Source: Brachycybe producta (taxonomy: Eukaryota; Arthropoda; Diplopoda; Playtdesmida; Andrognathidae). From it: 64,000 nucleotides of DNA. Below, piece by piece: positions 11,664 to 23,094 of the stretch (the first letter of the stretch is position 1; every line of letters starts with the position of its first letter). The position numbers and the translations under genes were made by a program. Under the pieces are notes generated by a model, which was not told the DNA's origin, did not search any database, and saw only the letters and a list, made by a program, of their open reading frames with translations. The stretch is from contig JAUPFP010000003.1 in assembly GCA_036925085.1 (NCBI GenBank), forward strand, positions 5,111,979 to 5,175,978, read 5' to 3'.

Positions 11664-12427
11664 GCACTACAAATTTTGAACCATTTCTGGAAACAGTTGG
11701 AGAACGATTCTTCACAATTTGCAATCGCCACTTTGACCGTGCCTTCGGCTCGATGGGAAGCAATCTGCAGGATTTCCTCACAAACCTAGAAGGTCTGCAG
11801 GATGTTCTGCATAAATCGAGTGTCGCGGACGCAACCGCAAACATAAGTGCAGAAGGCGCTCTGTCCAGTTTTAGATGTGTTCGCAACGGTCACGCTTTAG
11901 TCCTTCACTATCAAACCAAAGGCCAGAATGTGGCCCATTTTATGAGTGGCGTGCTGCGGCAGTTAACCAAAGAAATGTTTCGCGTCGATGTGTCGGTCAA
12001 GCTGATGGACACTGTAGGACAACCACAGAAGCTACAACATCAACTTCTGAATCACTTTCGTTATAACATATCGCCACTTTTGGAAGGTGCCGCCGGTGTG
12101 GCTCGTTCAGAGCGCTTGTTTAATAATCCAAACTCACTGTCACATCAAGCAACTGATCTAAAGATCAGCGTCAAGACTCTGTGCCGTTTGCTCCCTTGGC
12201 ATTTTGTCGTTGATCGTGACATGAAGTTGCAACAAATGGGAAATGGATTCACTAAAGTATTGGGAGCTCAACTGAAACAAAGTGGAACCAACTTCAATAG
12301 TTATTTTGATGTGATTCAACCGAGGGTCGAAAGATTGGATTTTAAAGAAGTTGAGAGTCGGATCAACACTCCGTTTCGGTTTACTTTTAAAGAGGAAGTT
12401 CTTGTTGGAAAGTACGAACGGATCAAG
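11664..12427 (+). CDS. GUCY1A: Soluble guanylate cyclase alpha subunit, exon: H-NOX end and PAS-like region
   Basis: Soluble guanylate cyclase is a cytosolic alpha/beta heterodimer that makes cGMP from GTP and is activated by nitric oxide bound to haem on beta. This exon encodes 255 residues. It starts TTNFEPFLETVGERFFTIC, the end of the H-NOX-like region. GSNLQDFLTNLEGLQDVL and the strand-rich FRCVRNGHALVLHYQT follow. The H-NOXA/PAS region then begins near VKTLCRLLPWHFVVDRDMKL and runs to FRFTFKEEVLVG. The acceptor is TTTTTTGTAAGCTAG (the base after the AG is 11664) and the donor is CAAG followed by GTAGAA. The wording matches alpha, not beta, subunits. The frame is intact, so the gene is probably functional. 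Confidence 0.88.
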
Positions 12428-12495
12428 GTAGAAAATCTGTTTTTTTTTTACTAACTTTTTCAATTGATCAAGTGTGTTATTTCAAAAAGTCGAGT

Positions 12496-13535
12496 TGAGT
12501 GTCAAGGCGACCGCAGACGACAGACAATTTAGTCGGTCGGAATGAACAATATGCCTTTTTAGGGCGAGCGCAGACGACAGACAATCGGTGGAAGACAATT
12601 TAGTCGGTAGGAATGTCGGGAAAAAAACAGTATGGCTTATAGAGCGAGCTCAGACGACAGACAATCGGTGGCAGACAATGCGAGACAAGTTGAGTCGGTC
12701 AGAATGAACAATATGGCTTTTGATGAGGCAACGTACATGGCCGATTTAAATAGTCGGACCGACATAAAAGATGGGACATGTTTCATTTTTTCCACCGACC
12801 CGATTGTCAAAGGTGGGACGGAACACCTGTACACGACCGTGGACGCGCGCATGAACTATTAATTAGTCGGGCGGTTTATAGTGTTTACATAGGTTCTGGA
12901 TGGTGCGCGCGCATCATGTCAGGCTTCCACTCACATGCAAAACCACTGGCAAATGGACGGTTTTGTGCGTTTGCGGGTTTGTGGGTCTCAGACATCTGAC
13001 AAGACTGTTGGTCGTGTGCACCGACCATACTGCAATGTAGTCCGTCACCGACGGGCAGTTTAAGGTGATTGCAGACGGCAAACAGTCGGTGACGAACTAC
13101 ATTGTAGTATGGTCGGCGCACACGACCAACAGTCTGTCAGATGTCTTCCGAGACCGACAAACGCAAGCGCACACAACCGTCAGTTTTTTGGTGGTTGTGC
13201 TTGTACGTGCCGGATGCCTACCATCATGCGCGCGCACCGTCCAAAAACTATGTAAAAACTATAAACCGCCTGTCTCGGGCGATTTAGGGTGCATGAGCGC
13301 AGACGACAGACAGAGTCAGGCCGGTTTATAGTTTTTACAGAGTTTCTGGACGGTGTGCGTGCATAATGGTAGGCATCCGGCACGTACACGCACAACCACC
13401 AAAAGAGTGAAGGTCATGTGCGCTTGTGTTTTGTCGGCCTCAGAAGACATCTGACAGTCTGTTGGTCGTATGCGCCGACCACACTACAATGTAGTCCATC
13501 ACCGCCTGTCTATCGTCTGCGGTCACCCTCACTCG
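12496..13535. mobile_element. Composite inverted-repeat DNA element (GCAGACGACAGAC family)
   Basis: The left end contains GGCGACCGCAGACGACAGAC. The right end, reverse-complemented, contains GGGTGACCGCAGACGATAGA. Inside, variants of CAGACGACAGACAATCGGTG recur, and two blocks are mirror images (CAGTCGGTGACGAACTACAT against ATGTAGTCCGTCACCGACGG). A ~440-bp piece of the interior is repeated at 17243-17690. It looks like nested or rearranged non-autonomous DNA elements. The short open frames inside show no domain. Confidence 0.6.
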
Positions 13536-13539
13536 AATC

Positions 13540-13889
13540 TTTTTTTAAAAATATTTATGGGGTGGTGGAGTGAATCGGGTGGATGAAAAATCGCAACCAA
13601 AAAAGAAATAATTGCTGTTTTCTTTCTATTTTTTTTTTTTTTTGCAGTATTTTTTTTCTTTGAAATTAAATTTTTTTTTCTTCAAATTTTAGAAATGGTT
13701 TTGAAAAAGAAAATGTTGACAGAAAACTACAGTTGGCATTTCTCATTATGGTTTCTTTTATTATATATATCGGCATTCGATAACTCCTAAATTAGTGTTG
13801 GCCACTACATTTGTAAAGCCGGTTTCAAACGATGTTTGCACTTGTAAGATATTTTCAATTGGAACTCTTTTTCCTGTTTCAACTTGTTG
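13540..13889. other. AT-rich spacer
   Basis: T-homopolymers predominate and there is no coding or repeat-family signal. Confidence 0.4.
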
Positions 13890-14150
13890 CTTTGAGCAGA
13901 CGACAACGAGACAAATGAGTGTTACTAAATTTGCTAGAAATAAGTCTCACAATCGCTCGATTAAAATACAGTAAAGCACAAAATGCAATAAAAAGTATTG
14001 TTCTTCAAGTGCTGGCTTTATATAAATTTTGAAAAAGGTCCTTCTATTTTTAAACAAGGTTCAAAATCGTACGTTTTTTTTAACTTCATCTTAAATCCCA
14101 TTGGACCAAAAAACCGTCCCACAAACATTTGAACAACTCTCTCTAGTGTG
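13890..14150. repeat. Dispersed repeat shared with 33913-34170
   Basis: Both loci carry GAGCAGACGACAACGAGACA followed by AATGAGTGTT, then 'TCACAATCGCTC.ATTAAAATACAG', 'AGTATTGTTC', and a 'TTCAAAATCGT' block. They are in the same orientation with moderate divergence. No termini or coding content were identified. It is probably a non-autonomous element. Confidence 0.6.
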
Positions 14151-14290
14151 CCGTCAGTACTGCCAGGTGTACTGCAAATTATTCATACAAAAAGTACTGT
14201 TCTGTAGTGTCGTAGCTAGAGTTTGTGCCGACCTGAGCGGTCCTTGATTTTGCCACTCGATCCTCGGAATAAACACAACACAATACACAT

Positions 14291-14688
14291 CAGTGGCGCA
14301 ACCAGGATTCTTGGTCTGAAAAGGGCCAATCGATACTATCGATATCCAGTGATTGAAATGGTTTATATATATATTTTATATTAATTATGAAATTATAAAA
14401 TAAATCAGTACCCAATAGGAAATATTTATCAAAGATCAATTTTCATTTTTATTCAATTGTATATGTTTTCCAGGCTTAAAAACATAACGCTGGATTGCAG
14501 AATACATTCTGCGAGCGCAGCGAGCGATAAAAATTTCATAATTTTACCTTTCTGCTACTCTGCAGTTTCTACAATTTCTGCGTTTTAGAGAGACCCTTCT
14601 ACTATCCCGACTATCCCGTTTGTGCTGCCTCCAAAAAAGTGCCGCCCGGAGAGCCGCCCCCTCGCCTCCCCCCCTTGCTACGCCACTG
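14291..14688. mobile_element. hAT-like non-autonomous element
   Basis: The left end is CAGTGGCGCAACCAGGATTC. The right end, reverse-complemented, is CAGTGGCGTAGCAAGGGGGG. CAGTGGCG termini are typical of hAT-derived elements in animals. The interior is AT-rich except for a C-rich right end. No clear target duplication. Confidence 0.55.
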
Positions 14689-14699
14689 GTGTGCCGTAA

Positions 14700-15435
14700 G
14701 CAAAAAAAAAAAAACGATTGGGAACCACTGTCGGGTTGGTGTATTAGAAATGTGTCTGTGATTTCTATTTTAGCATTCGAAGTTGTTTGCTTCAAATTAA
14801 AAACCCATCTAATGTACAAGACAATGCAATTAACTTAAAAGGACATTATTCATTTATTTCTAATTCATTAGAAATGTGTCTAAATAAAGAGAGACCCGGT
14901 TGTCAATACAAATACACACGCAACACATACATGCATTAGTTGGTGTCCTCCTCCTCCTCATCGTTATCATCTCATTCGTGACACAAGTCGTGAAGAGTGA
15001 TGGAGTGCAAATTGCTCTTGCATTCTACAGTATGAGCTCATATTAATTACACACACACGTTTTAGTTGTTAGTAAATGACACGGATATTCATTCCATTCA
15101 TTCAGGGTGTATATGTTTTGGGCATATTCTCGGTGTACACGTCATTGGGGTTGCGATTCTATAAATATGGAAGGAAAAAACAAGAAATGTAATCGATTGT
15201 TAGAAAACAAAAGAACGCAAATAATACACCCTTTTTGTGTACTGTATATATTAAGCCAGGAACACACATGCAGAAAACGTAAAAGAAAACAGACAATTCT
15301 TCTGTTCTCAAGTGCAAGAAAAACAGAAAAGAACCCTGAGATAGAGCTTTGCTCTACCTTTCCTGTTCTTTGCTGCTTTCTGTTATAAATGAACCAATAG
15401 AATTGTACAGACATCTGTAGACAGCTTCAGAATTT
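14700..15435. other. Non-coding stretch
   Basis: No coding evidence. The two overlapping open frames near 15107-15414 on opposite strands lack domains and have AT-rich composition like the surroundings. Confidence 0.45.
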
Positions 15436-15520
15436 TTTTTGGCTCCGCCCTTTTATGAGCGTCATCAATTTCCAATTGGTTTGTTACTGGGTCTGATGTC
15501 ACAAGCCCTGCCCTTTTTAT
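15436..15520. repeat. Remnant of the GGCTCCGCCC MITE
   Basis: GGCTCCGCCCTTTTATGA, then CAATTGGTT and 'GTCTGATGTCACA', match the left half of the palindromic MITE at 60415-60594 and 48170-48353. Confidence 0.55.
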
Positions 15521-15535
15521 TTTTATCTTTTTATT

Positions 15536-16115
15536 AGCAGCAACAGCAAACAGTGGCTGCTTTGGGTTCACACTTGTCCAGTCACTGCTGGTATTAGCAG
15601 TGCAAGTCATCCAATCACCATCTTGCAAAAACACAAACTCTAACAACAACCAACCCAAGCAGTGGAGTTTCAACTACCACTAGTGCCACTACTAGCAACA
15701 AAAAGTTCACACTAGATGGCAGCAGCAGGAAGGGCGTCACATGACCAGCTGGTAGCTGCTAAAGTTGGACATGTCCAACTTCACCAGCCGCTGTTAAAAT
15801 CACTAGCCCGCTGGAGAAAGCAGCTGCTAGTAGCAGTTCAGATATGCTGCTAGAGCGCTGCAACCAGCCAGCAGCTGGGAAACCAGCCTAGTGTGACTGC
15901 GCCATAACTGGTAGCACAATGGTAGCAGCAGGAAGGGATTCATATGACCAGCTATCTGGTAGCTGCTAAAGTTGGACATGTTCAACTTCACCAGCCGTTG
16001 TTAAAATCGCTAGCCTTCTAGAGAAAGCAGCTGCTGGTAGCAGTTCAGATTATACTGCTAGCAGGTTACAACCAGAAACCAGCAGCTGGTAAAAAACCCA
16101 GTGTGAATGCGCCAT
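15536..16115. repeat. Tandem, partly deleted copies of the AGCAGCTGGT element
   Basis: Two extra copies of the element at 16122-16545 lie in tandem before it. One spans 15536-15900 and lacks the left terminus. A shorter one, 15905-16115, keeps 'AGCAGCAGGAAGGG', GGACATGTTCAACTTCACCA and an altered right end GTGTGAATGCGCC. The copies share GGACATGTCCAACTTCACCA and GTGCCACTACTAGCAACAAA blocks. Confidence 0.75.
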
Positions 16116-16121
16116 AAAGCG

Positions 16122-16545
16122 GCAGTCACACTAGGCTGGTTTACAAGCTGCTGGTTGCTGCTGGCTATTAGCAGCAACAGCAAGCAGCAGCTGCTTTGGG
16201 TTCACACTTGTCCAGTCACTGCTGGTATTAGCAGTACAAGTCATCCAATCACCGTCTTGAAAAAACACAAACTCTAACAACAACCAACCCAAGCAGTGGA
16301 GTTTCAACTACCACTAGTGCCACTACTAGCAACAAAAAATTCACACTAGATGGCAGCAGCAGGAAGGGCGTCACATGACCAGCTGGTAGCTGCTAAAGTT
16401 GGACATGTCCAACTTCACCAGCCGCTGTTAAAATCACTAGCATGCTGGGAAAAGCAGCTGCTGGTAGCAGTTCAGACTATGCTGCTAGAGCGCTACAACC
16501 AGCCAGCAGCAACCAGCGGCTGGGAAACCAGCCTAGTGTGACTGC
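16122..16545. mobile_element. MITE with perfect 21-bp inverted termini
   Basis: The first 21 bases (GCAGTCACACTAGGCTGGTT plus T) are exactly inverted at 16525-16545. The 424-bp interior is rich in CAGCAG/CTGCTG words and contains short palindromes such as GGACATGTCC. The open frame at 16350-16541 is a by-product of these repeats. The superfamily is not certain. Confidence 0.75.
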
Positions 16546-16559
16546 GGCATTACTGTTAC

Positions 16560-17240
16560 TTGTTTCTCTTTACTTTTTGATTAGAAAGTATGCTCAAATG
16601 GGTCAACTTCTTCTACGTATATTCGTTTGTAGAAATGAAAAAAATAAATAGCAATGAAATGCGTTAGTGACCATCATAGAAAACGAATAGAAACCAGTGA
16701 TAATGGACAATTCCAATCCGAACAAACATTCTACGTCTCCTAATGTCTTTTTCAATTTCTTTTGCAATAAATATCAAGACCCCAGTTGCAACCACCAACT
16801 CAATTCTCATTATTAAACAACTTTCTCCCTTCATCTAAACAGACTTTTCTTTTCGTTTTTTTTTATTTTTGTTTCTATTTGGTGAAAGTGTTCGACAAGT
16901 GAGTTGAAATCTGCGAGTGCCTATATTAAATGGCAATGCAACTGCATATTATTGAAATGATGAATGGAGTTTGTATTTGGCAGAGTCACACCATTTTCTT
17001 CTTCTTCTTCTTCTTTATATATAAAAACCTTCAAAGCACTGCATTTGTACACGTATTTCAATGGTATAAAATTACACGTAGCACTATACTAATGCAATAA
17101 GTGGACAAAAAAAAGTGTAGACGCAGAAATAAATGGGTAGAAAAACACACAACAAAAACTAGAAAACAAAACGCAAAGACCAGAGTTGGGGGGTGGGGGA
17201 AGAAAATACTGGATTTTGAAATACATTTCTGTTTGAAATG
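16560..17240. other. Non-coding stretch with a (CTT)n tract
   Basis: A short CTT microsatellite lies at about 16998-17014. No coding or family assignment. Confidence 0.5.
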
Positions 17241-17242
17241 TG

Positions 17243-17690
17243 AAATAAGTTGAGTCGGTCAGAATGAACAATATGGCTTTTGATTAGACAACGTACATGG
17301 CCGATTTAAATAGTCGGACCGACATAAAAGATGGGACATGTTGTTTCATTTTTTCCACCGACCCGATTGTCAAAGGTGGGACGGAACACCTGTACATGAC
17401 CGTGGACGCGCGCATGAACTATTAATTAGTCGGGCGGTGTTTACTTAGGTTCAGGATAGTGCGCGCGCATGCAAAACCACCGAAAAACGGACGGTTCTGT
17501 GCACTTGCGGGTTTGTCGGCCTCATACCTCTGATGAGACTGTCGTTCGTGTGCAGGCGAAATTACTACAGTCTAGTCCGTCACCGACGGGAGGTATAAGA
17601 TGAGTGCAGACGACAGACAGTCGGTGACGAACTACACTGTAGTATGGTCGGCGCACACGACCAACAATCTGTCAGATGTCTTCCGAAATG
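17243..17690. repeat. Second copy of the 12690-13140 interior
   Basis: It shares, in order, GAGTCGGTCAGAATGAACAA, GTACATGGCCGATTTAAATA, ACATAAAAGATGGGACATGT, TGGACGCGCGCATGAACTAT and AGTATGGTCGGCGCACACGA with the element at 12496-13535. Small indels separate them (for example an extra TTG near 17342). Confidence 0.8.
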
Positions 17691-17793
17691 TTAAATTTTT
17701 AAAATAACACAGTCGCGGCGGCAATATGTTTATTTTTCATATTTAAAGTTGTCCAATAATAAGTTTTCAAAGTGCAATGTGAAATTGTGCAAT

Positions 17794-18929
17794 AGATAAC
17801 ATTTAAATAGCTTCATGTAAGTCTATGACTTAAAATAAAATATACATAGCAGATTAAACTTTACTTTAAATATGGAATAGGCAGCCACTTTTTTTCAGCA
17901 TTTTTAAAAACTAAACATAATTATTGAATAATCAATTAATTGTGTATTCTTATGAATAAGTTAGTTACTGTAATTTGAATTTGGTGTATTTTACATCCTT
18001 ATGAACTTTTAACATAATGTAAATTACATGTCAGAACTACATGACTCACAAAATCTACACAAAATACAATAAAACTAATATTTATTCCACAGTCGCGGCA
18101 AAGTGTTTATTTTTCATATTTAAATTACGTTGTCCAATTTTGATGATTCAAAATGCAATATGCACCTAAAATATATGCTGATTGAGTGATAGAATGACAA
18201 AAAATTGGTAAGTGCGGTTCTATTTTTTAAAAAAAACTTTCAAAATCGCGAATTTCTAACTTTTATATGTTAAACTCCATTGCGTACGCCCAAAATAAGA
18301 AGAAAGAAAAAAACACCCATACGCAAAAAGAATTTTAAAAAAAAAAAACAGAAAAAAACAGCACATGTGGTTTAATTATGGTTTTTTAAAATTACTTTTG
18401 GGTATTTTTTTTATCAACATTTGAATGGATGTTTTTTCTTACGAGCGCGTACTTAATGGGGTTTAACATATAAGAGTTAGAAATTCGCAATTTTGAAATA
18501 GTTTTTAAAAATATAACCGCACTTACCAATTTTTTGTCATTCTATCACTCGATCAGCATATATCTTAGGTGCATATTACACTTTGAATCATCAAAATTGG
18601 ACAACTTAATTTAAATATGAAAAATAAACACATTGCCGTGACTGTGGAATAATATAAGATTTATATTGTATTTTGTGTAGATTTTGTGTGTCATATGTAA
18701 TTTACATTATGTTCAAAGTCCATAAGGATGTAAAACTCACCAAATTCAAATTACAGTAACTAACTTATTCATAAGAATACACAATTAATTGATTATTCTA
18801 TAATTATGTTTAATTTTGAAAAATGCTGAAAAAAGTGGCTGCCAATTCCATATTTAAATTAAAGTTTAATCTGCTATGTATATTTTATTTTAAGTCATAG
18901 ACTTACATGAAGCTATTTAAATGTTATCT
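17794..18929. repeat. 1.1-kb near-perfect palindrome (foldback element)
   Basis: The left arm, beginning AGATAACATTTAAATAGCTT, is mirrored by the right arm ending AAGCTATTTAAATGTTATCT. Each arm is about 490 bp with few mismatches, around a ~160-bp centre near 18362. The inner half of each arm is the TTAA-type MITE sequence (CGCGAATTTCTAAC, GTGATAGAATGACAAAAAAT) also present at 59053-59913. The outer halves are specific to this locus. A further partial copy of the same block lies just outside at 17700-17790. Confidence 0.85.
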
Positions 18930-19186
18930 GTTGTTGTTTTTCACATGTTTGCCAGTTGCAACAACATCTTAACAAAAACACCTTAAGGGATGGTTCACAC
19001 ATGCAGAAAAAAAAATTCTACTGAAAAACGAATTTATCCAATTTGAATATTACTATTTTCTATTTTCTGGCTGAGTGTATACAGAAAAATTGGTTTCTAT
19101 TTCCCACATTGAGAATCTAAGCCATGTAGAATTTCAGTACATGTTATTAGCCAATGGGAAGACGTCCTTCAGTACAGAAGTCATAG

Positions 19187-20105
19187 GTACGCCAGGGGTT
19201 TACGGTCCCCTGTCGTAACTCCATCTTAAGTTTATCGATCACCGGAAATCATAAATGTTTTCTCGGTGTTAGGCTTATTCGACTTAGAACTTTTTTCTTG
19301 CTACTCCATGGTCGTGCATTAGCACGATGCCTTGAGTAGCATGCGGTTATCGAAGACCCAAAGACCGCATTATGCTGTATCGGTCAGTACAACATTTATT
19401 TTGGACTTAGTTTATTTTAGTCCTGCTACATCACATTCGTGCAATAGCATGATGCCATGAGTAGCATGCGGTTATCGAAGACCCAAAGACCGCATTATGC
19501 TGTATCGGTCAGTACAACATTTATTTAGGACTTAGTTTATTTTAGTCCTGCTACTTCACGGTCGTGCAATAGCACGATGAGAGTAGTAGCGTGGCGGTTT
19601 ACGAAATATACCCTATAACCGCCACATATGAATTGTATCTATCTTAGCGGCCTTTATATAAAACAGGCTCGAGCCCCTTCACCACGTCAAGGTGGAGATA
19701 CATCGAAGCAGGACAGGACAGAACATCACAGGAGAAAACATGCGGATTTCGAAGAGTCAAGAACCGCATAAGAACCGCACTTTGCTGTATTTTCGGTCAT
19801 TACAGCTTTTTTTCAGACTTTGCCTGTGCTACTTCACTGTCGAACCGAAGCACGATGCAATGAGTAGCACGTGGCAGAGTATCTTTGTCCTGCTACTTCA
19901 CTGTCGTGCAATAGCACGATGAAATGAGTAGAATGCGGTTTTCGAAGACCCAAGATCCGCATAAGAACCGCATTTTGCGGTTTTGGTCACTACAGCAACA
20001 CATGAATTGTATCTCTCTTAGCGGCCTTTATATAAAACAGGCTCGAGCCTCTTCACCACGTCAAGGTGGAGATACATCGAAGAGGGACAGGACAGGACAT
20101 CACAG
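19187..20105. repeat. Tandem direct repeats left of the Crypton-like element
   Basis: A ~120-bp unit recurs about four times between 19300 and 19980. Landmarks are 'TAGCATGCGGTTATCGAAGA', 'GACCGCATTATGCTGTATCG', 'TCCTGCTACTTCAC' and 'GTCGTGCAATAGCACGATG'. A second unit containing 'AACAGGCTCGAGCC' and TTCACCACGTCAAGGTGGAG occurs at 19660-19700 and again at 20035-20075. 'ATAGCACGATG' repeatedly sits opposite 'CGTGCAATAGCACG', giving small hairpins. These arrays probably belong to the adjacent element, whose coding strand runs leftwards. Confidence 0.7.
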
Positions 20106-20287
20106 GAAAATAACATGCAAGCAGGCACACATGCAAACACCCCCAACAAATACCCCCACTCATGCATCCAAGAACACTGATGCACAAACACAAGTACTCA
20201 CGAAGAGCCCGAAGACCCATAACGTAGGTAAGATAGAAAGCATGGCAGACACAAGAACACTGAAGCACATGCAGGTTTTTTACCCAT

Positions 20288-22217
20288 TTACAAAGAGTCC
20301 GAATCGGACAGTCTGAACGGTATCCCGCGAAAGCGACTATGACGATCGTCAAAAGTTCGTTTCCGAGAGCTCCTCGTATCATGGGTAGACGGACTGCTAT
20401 CGTCATTGTCACTGTCAGGGTAGACAACGAAAGGCTTGAACGATTTCTCCCCGCTAGGATGTGTAATGCCGGACGACGTGCATGGTTGTGCATCTTCGCA
20501 TCTTTCAACTTGCGCGCTCTTTTCACGGGATGTGGTGATGATTTCGCGAATGAGAGCAGAGTCTTGTGCGGTCTGTTCCACGTTCGGTTGGCGGTACGAA
20601 CGTTCTGCAGTGAGCTCTCGATGTTTTAGAGCTCTGCAGATCTTCTCCCGTTTTTTTTAGACTTCCCCGCAATGGAAGTCTGGAGAGAGCGCCGCGTACG
20701 AGTGACAGTGAACGGCACCCCGTACTTTGCTGACATCCGCAAAAATTCTCGAGAAGGACTGTTCCATGCTGTTCCCACGGAATTGAGAAAGAAATTTTCT
20801 GTCTTCATGACATCAACCATCGGTCTGAGGAGGTGGTAGTATACCTCAAACATCGACGCCTGGTCTGATGTTAGGGCGATGCCCTGAGGACCCGTGGCAG
20901 ACGCCTTATGGTCGCGCACGAAGAACAGTCTCCTGATGCTGCTTCCCTGCGATCTAAGTATTCGCATATGCGAAGATTAATTATGCCCGATTGCCGAATT
21001 ACGTACGATGCTATGACGAGCATTAAATAGCACGTGACCACGCAGTAATCGATAGCATTAAACCCGTTATCAAGAAGGCGCATAAATGAGTCGTTCACGT
21101 CCTCCAGGAGTGCAGGGACGCTTACTAACGACGTAGACACGGCCACGGTTTGCTCGTTGAAGGCGTCTTTCACCGCATCTTCGCTCTTTTTTACACGGCT
21201 TTCGGCTTTTTGTTTTTTCTTGGCCCGTACCATGAATCGCTTGATTACTTCTACGACGTGCGCCAAGTTGTCGTACAAGAGGCGATCCTTGACCCTCAAA
21301 TCGGTCGCAGTCATCAGGTAAATTAGTAAGTTGCGGTAAAGGCTTACGATGGTGCTCGCTTTTGTGCCAACACATGTGAGACGTAGTGCGTAATTTTGAA
21401 CTTGGTTGGTGTGTATCATGAGGCTGGGCATTGGTGTTTCGTGCTTGCCGCCTGTTGAGATGTTAACATGATACAACACCATCGAAACCAGTCTTGCGTA
21501 CGTGAGCCGATGCGCACGGGCACGATAGATCTTCTCTGTCTCCATGTAATTAATAAAATTCGTAAAGAACAACAGATTGTAGCGCATGGTTAAATTTTCC
21601 GCTTGCATCTTGGCAAGAACGGATCCCGCACGATAGTTCTTGCGAGAAAACACTACCGGCAAAGCACCATCGTCATCGTCTTCCATACCGAATTCGCCTT
21701 CGTCTATGGGGTCTTCGTCAACGACTTCTGGGTTGTCACCCAACGTGCCCTGCTCCCACACAGAAGGAAGGTTTACGAAGCGTGAACCAACGTGATATAT
21801 GCATCTCATAAGTCCCTGGCGCACAATCGAGTTATTTATGAGTGACCCGAACTACTGTTTTACGAGTCCCCATTCGAGTGATATCGGACCGTTTTTAAAT
21901 TTGTCTTTCGTCTTCTTGTTAATGTCTTGACGCTCTTTTTCAGGTATATCTTTGTGGTGGTCACGTAAGTGCCTTATGAGACGGCCATGGGTAGGGACAT
22001 GGCAGAGCGGACAATTTAAATTTCTTCAATTTGTTTGTTTTTTCTTCGCTTGTGGGTCATAGGGCACGTTCAGCAACGCCTGTCCTTTGTCAAGATTTTT
22101 ATGCACGTCGCCACAAATATTGGATGTATCGCCGTTTGCGTTTACATTTTCGTCTGTGTTTGTGTCTGTGTCATCGTTATTTATAGTCGCCTTCCTCGAC
22201 TTGTTGCGTCTTCCCAT
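20288..22217 (-). pseudogene. Decayed Crypton-like tyrosine-recombinase transposon gene
   Basis: One - strand frame runs from an ATG at 22217 (MGRRNKSRKA, a basic then acidic N-terminus) through a C2H2-like finger, CPLCHVPTHGRLIRHLRDHH (about 21950-22010), into a ~300-residue helical region. Two in-frame stops (near 22026 and 21857) and a frameshift near 20930 break it. The shifted frame carries VRDHKASATGPQG...FFLNSVGTAW...TRTRRS. The 'DHK...GP' hairpin and Arg-x-x-Arg box, with NLRICEYLDR upstream, resemble the domain shared by Crypton-type tyrosine recombinases. A Ser/Asp-rich tail ends at 20288. The catalytic Tyr region is not recognisable. The family call is an inference; another recombinase-like family is possible. 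Confidence 0.5.
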
Positions 22218-22779
22218 TTTGCTATACGCTTCGTATTAGCTTGTTACTGAAACGACAAAAGCAACACACGTTTTAGAAGCGATTCAGTACGTTCGGCATT
22301 GACTGCTGAATGCCCAAATTGAATCTAATATTATTCACAGACTGACGGCACAAAAAGCAAACGACTTTATATAGGAAAGGAAAGAATAAGGCCGTGGAAG
22401 AAAAAGATTGTATCCACTTGTCTAGGGAAATGTCTCTCTGTGCGATGAAACAATAACATCTCAATGACAAACGAGAGATTTCCCAACAAGCCCACTCGCC
22501 ACGTCAAGACTGGATACACGAGTGGGTGAGCCCAAAGTAGGCCCATAGATCCTCAGATAACGGTACTGATCTTTCCTTTGTTCGCTTACACAGAAACATC
22601 GATTGGCCCCAACAATTGGTCCCATCGTAAGCTGCTCCGTTTCCATAAGTCGCACTTTGGAAGAGCATGCATCGAAAGATGACATAAAAGCCCGAAAACT
22701 TATATGTTCACAATCGAAGAATCATACATGGAAACGGCGATTGGCCCCAACAATCGGTCTCTAAGTAACGAGAATGTTT

Positions 22780-23090
22780 CAGTTATCCCTGATTGAATTT
22801 GCCGCTTATTTTGCAATAAGGCGGAAGAAGCGCCCATAGGCGGCATTTCTTTGCAACGTTTTCGTATAGTTATCCCTGTTTGATTTGCTGCTCATTTTAA
22901 CAAAAAAGCAGAAAATGTGCCCATAGGCATAGCATTGTTGCAAAGTTTACATTTAGTTATCCCTGTTTCAATTGCCACTTTTAATGAAAAAAGGCGGAAA
23001 ATGCGCCCATAAGTGGCAAATATTTGCAACGATTTCATTTAGTTATCCCTGTTTAAATTGCCCGCTCCTTTTTAAAATAAAGGCGGCAAA
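22780..23090. repeat. Tandem ~85-95 bp repeats right of the Crypton-like element
   Basis: AGTTATCCCTG recurs four times (near 22778, 22868, 22957, 23042). Each copy is followed by 'ATTTGC.GC', an A-rich block, 'GGCGGAA..GCGCCCATA', and 'TTGCAA.G.TT'. The array lies just upstream of the recombinase-like reading frame and may be its 5' region. Confidence 0.7.
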
Positions 23091-23094
23091 GCAC

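Noticed and set aside
16350-16651. Ala/Gln-rich frames
   Set aside because: They are created by CAG/CTG-rich MITE sequence with inverted termini.
20053-20526. 157-residue - strand frame beside the Crypton-like gene
   Set aside because: It overlaps the Ser/Asp-rich recombinase tail in another frame and is Cys/Leu-rich without a domain.
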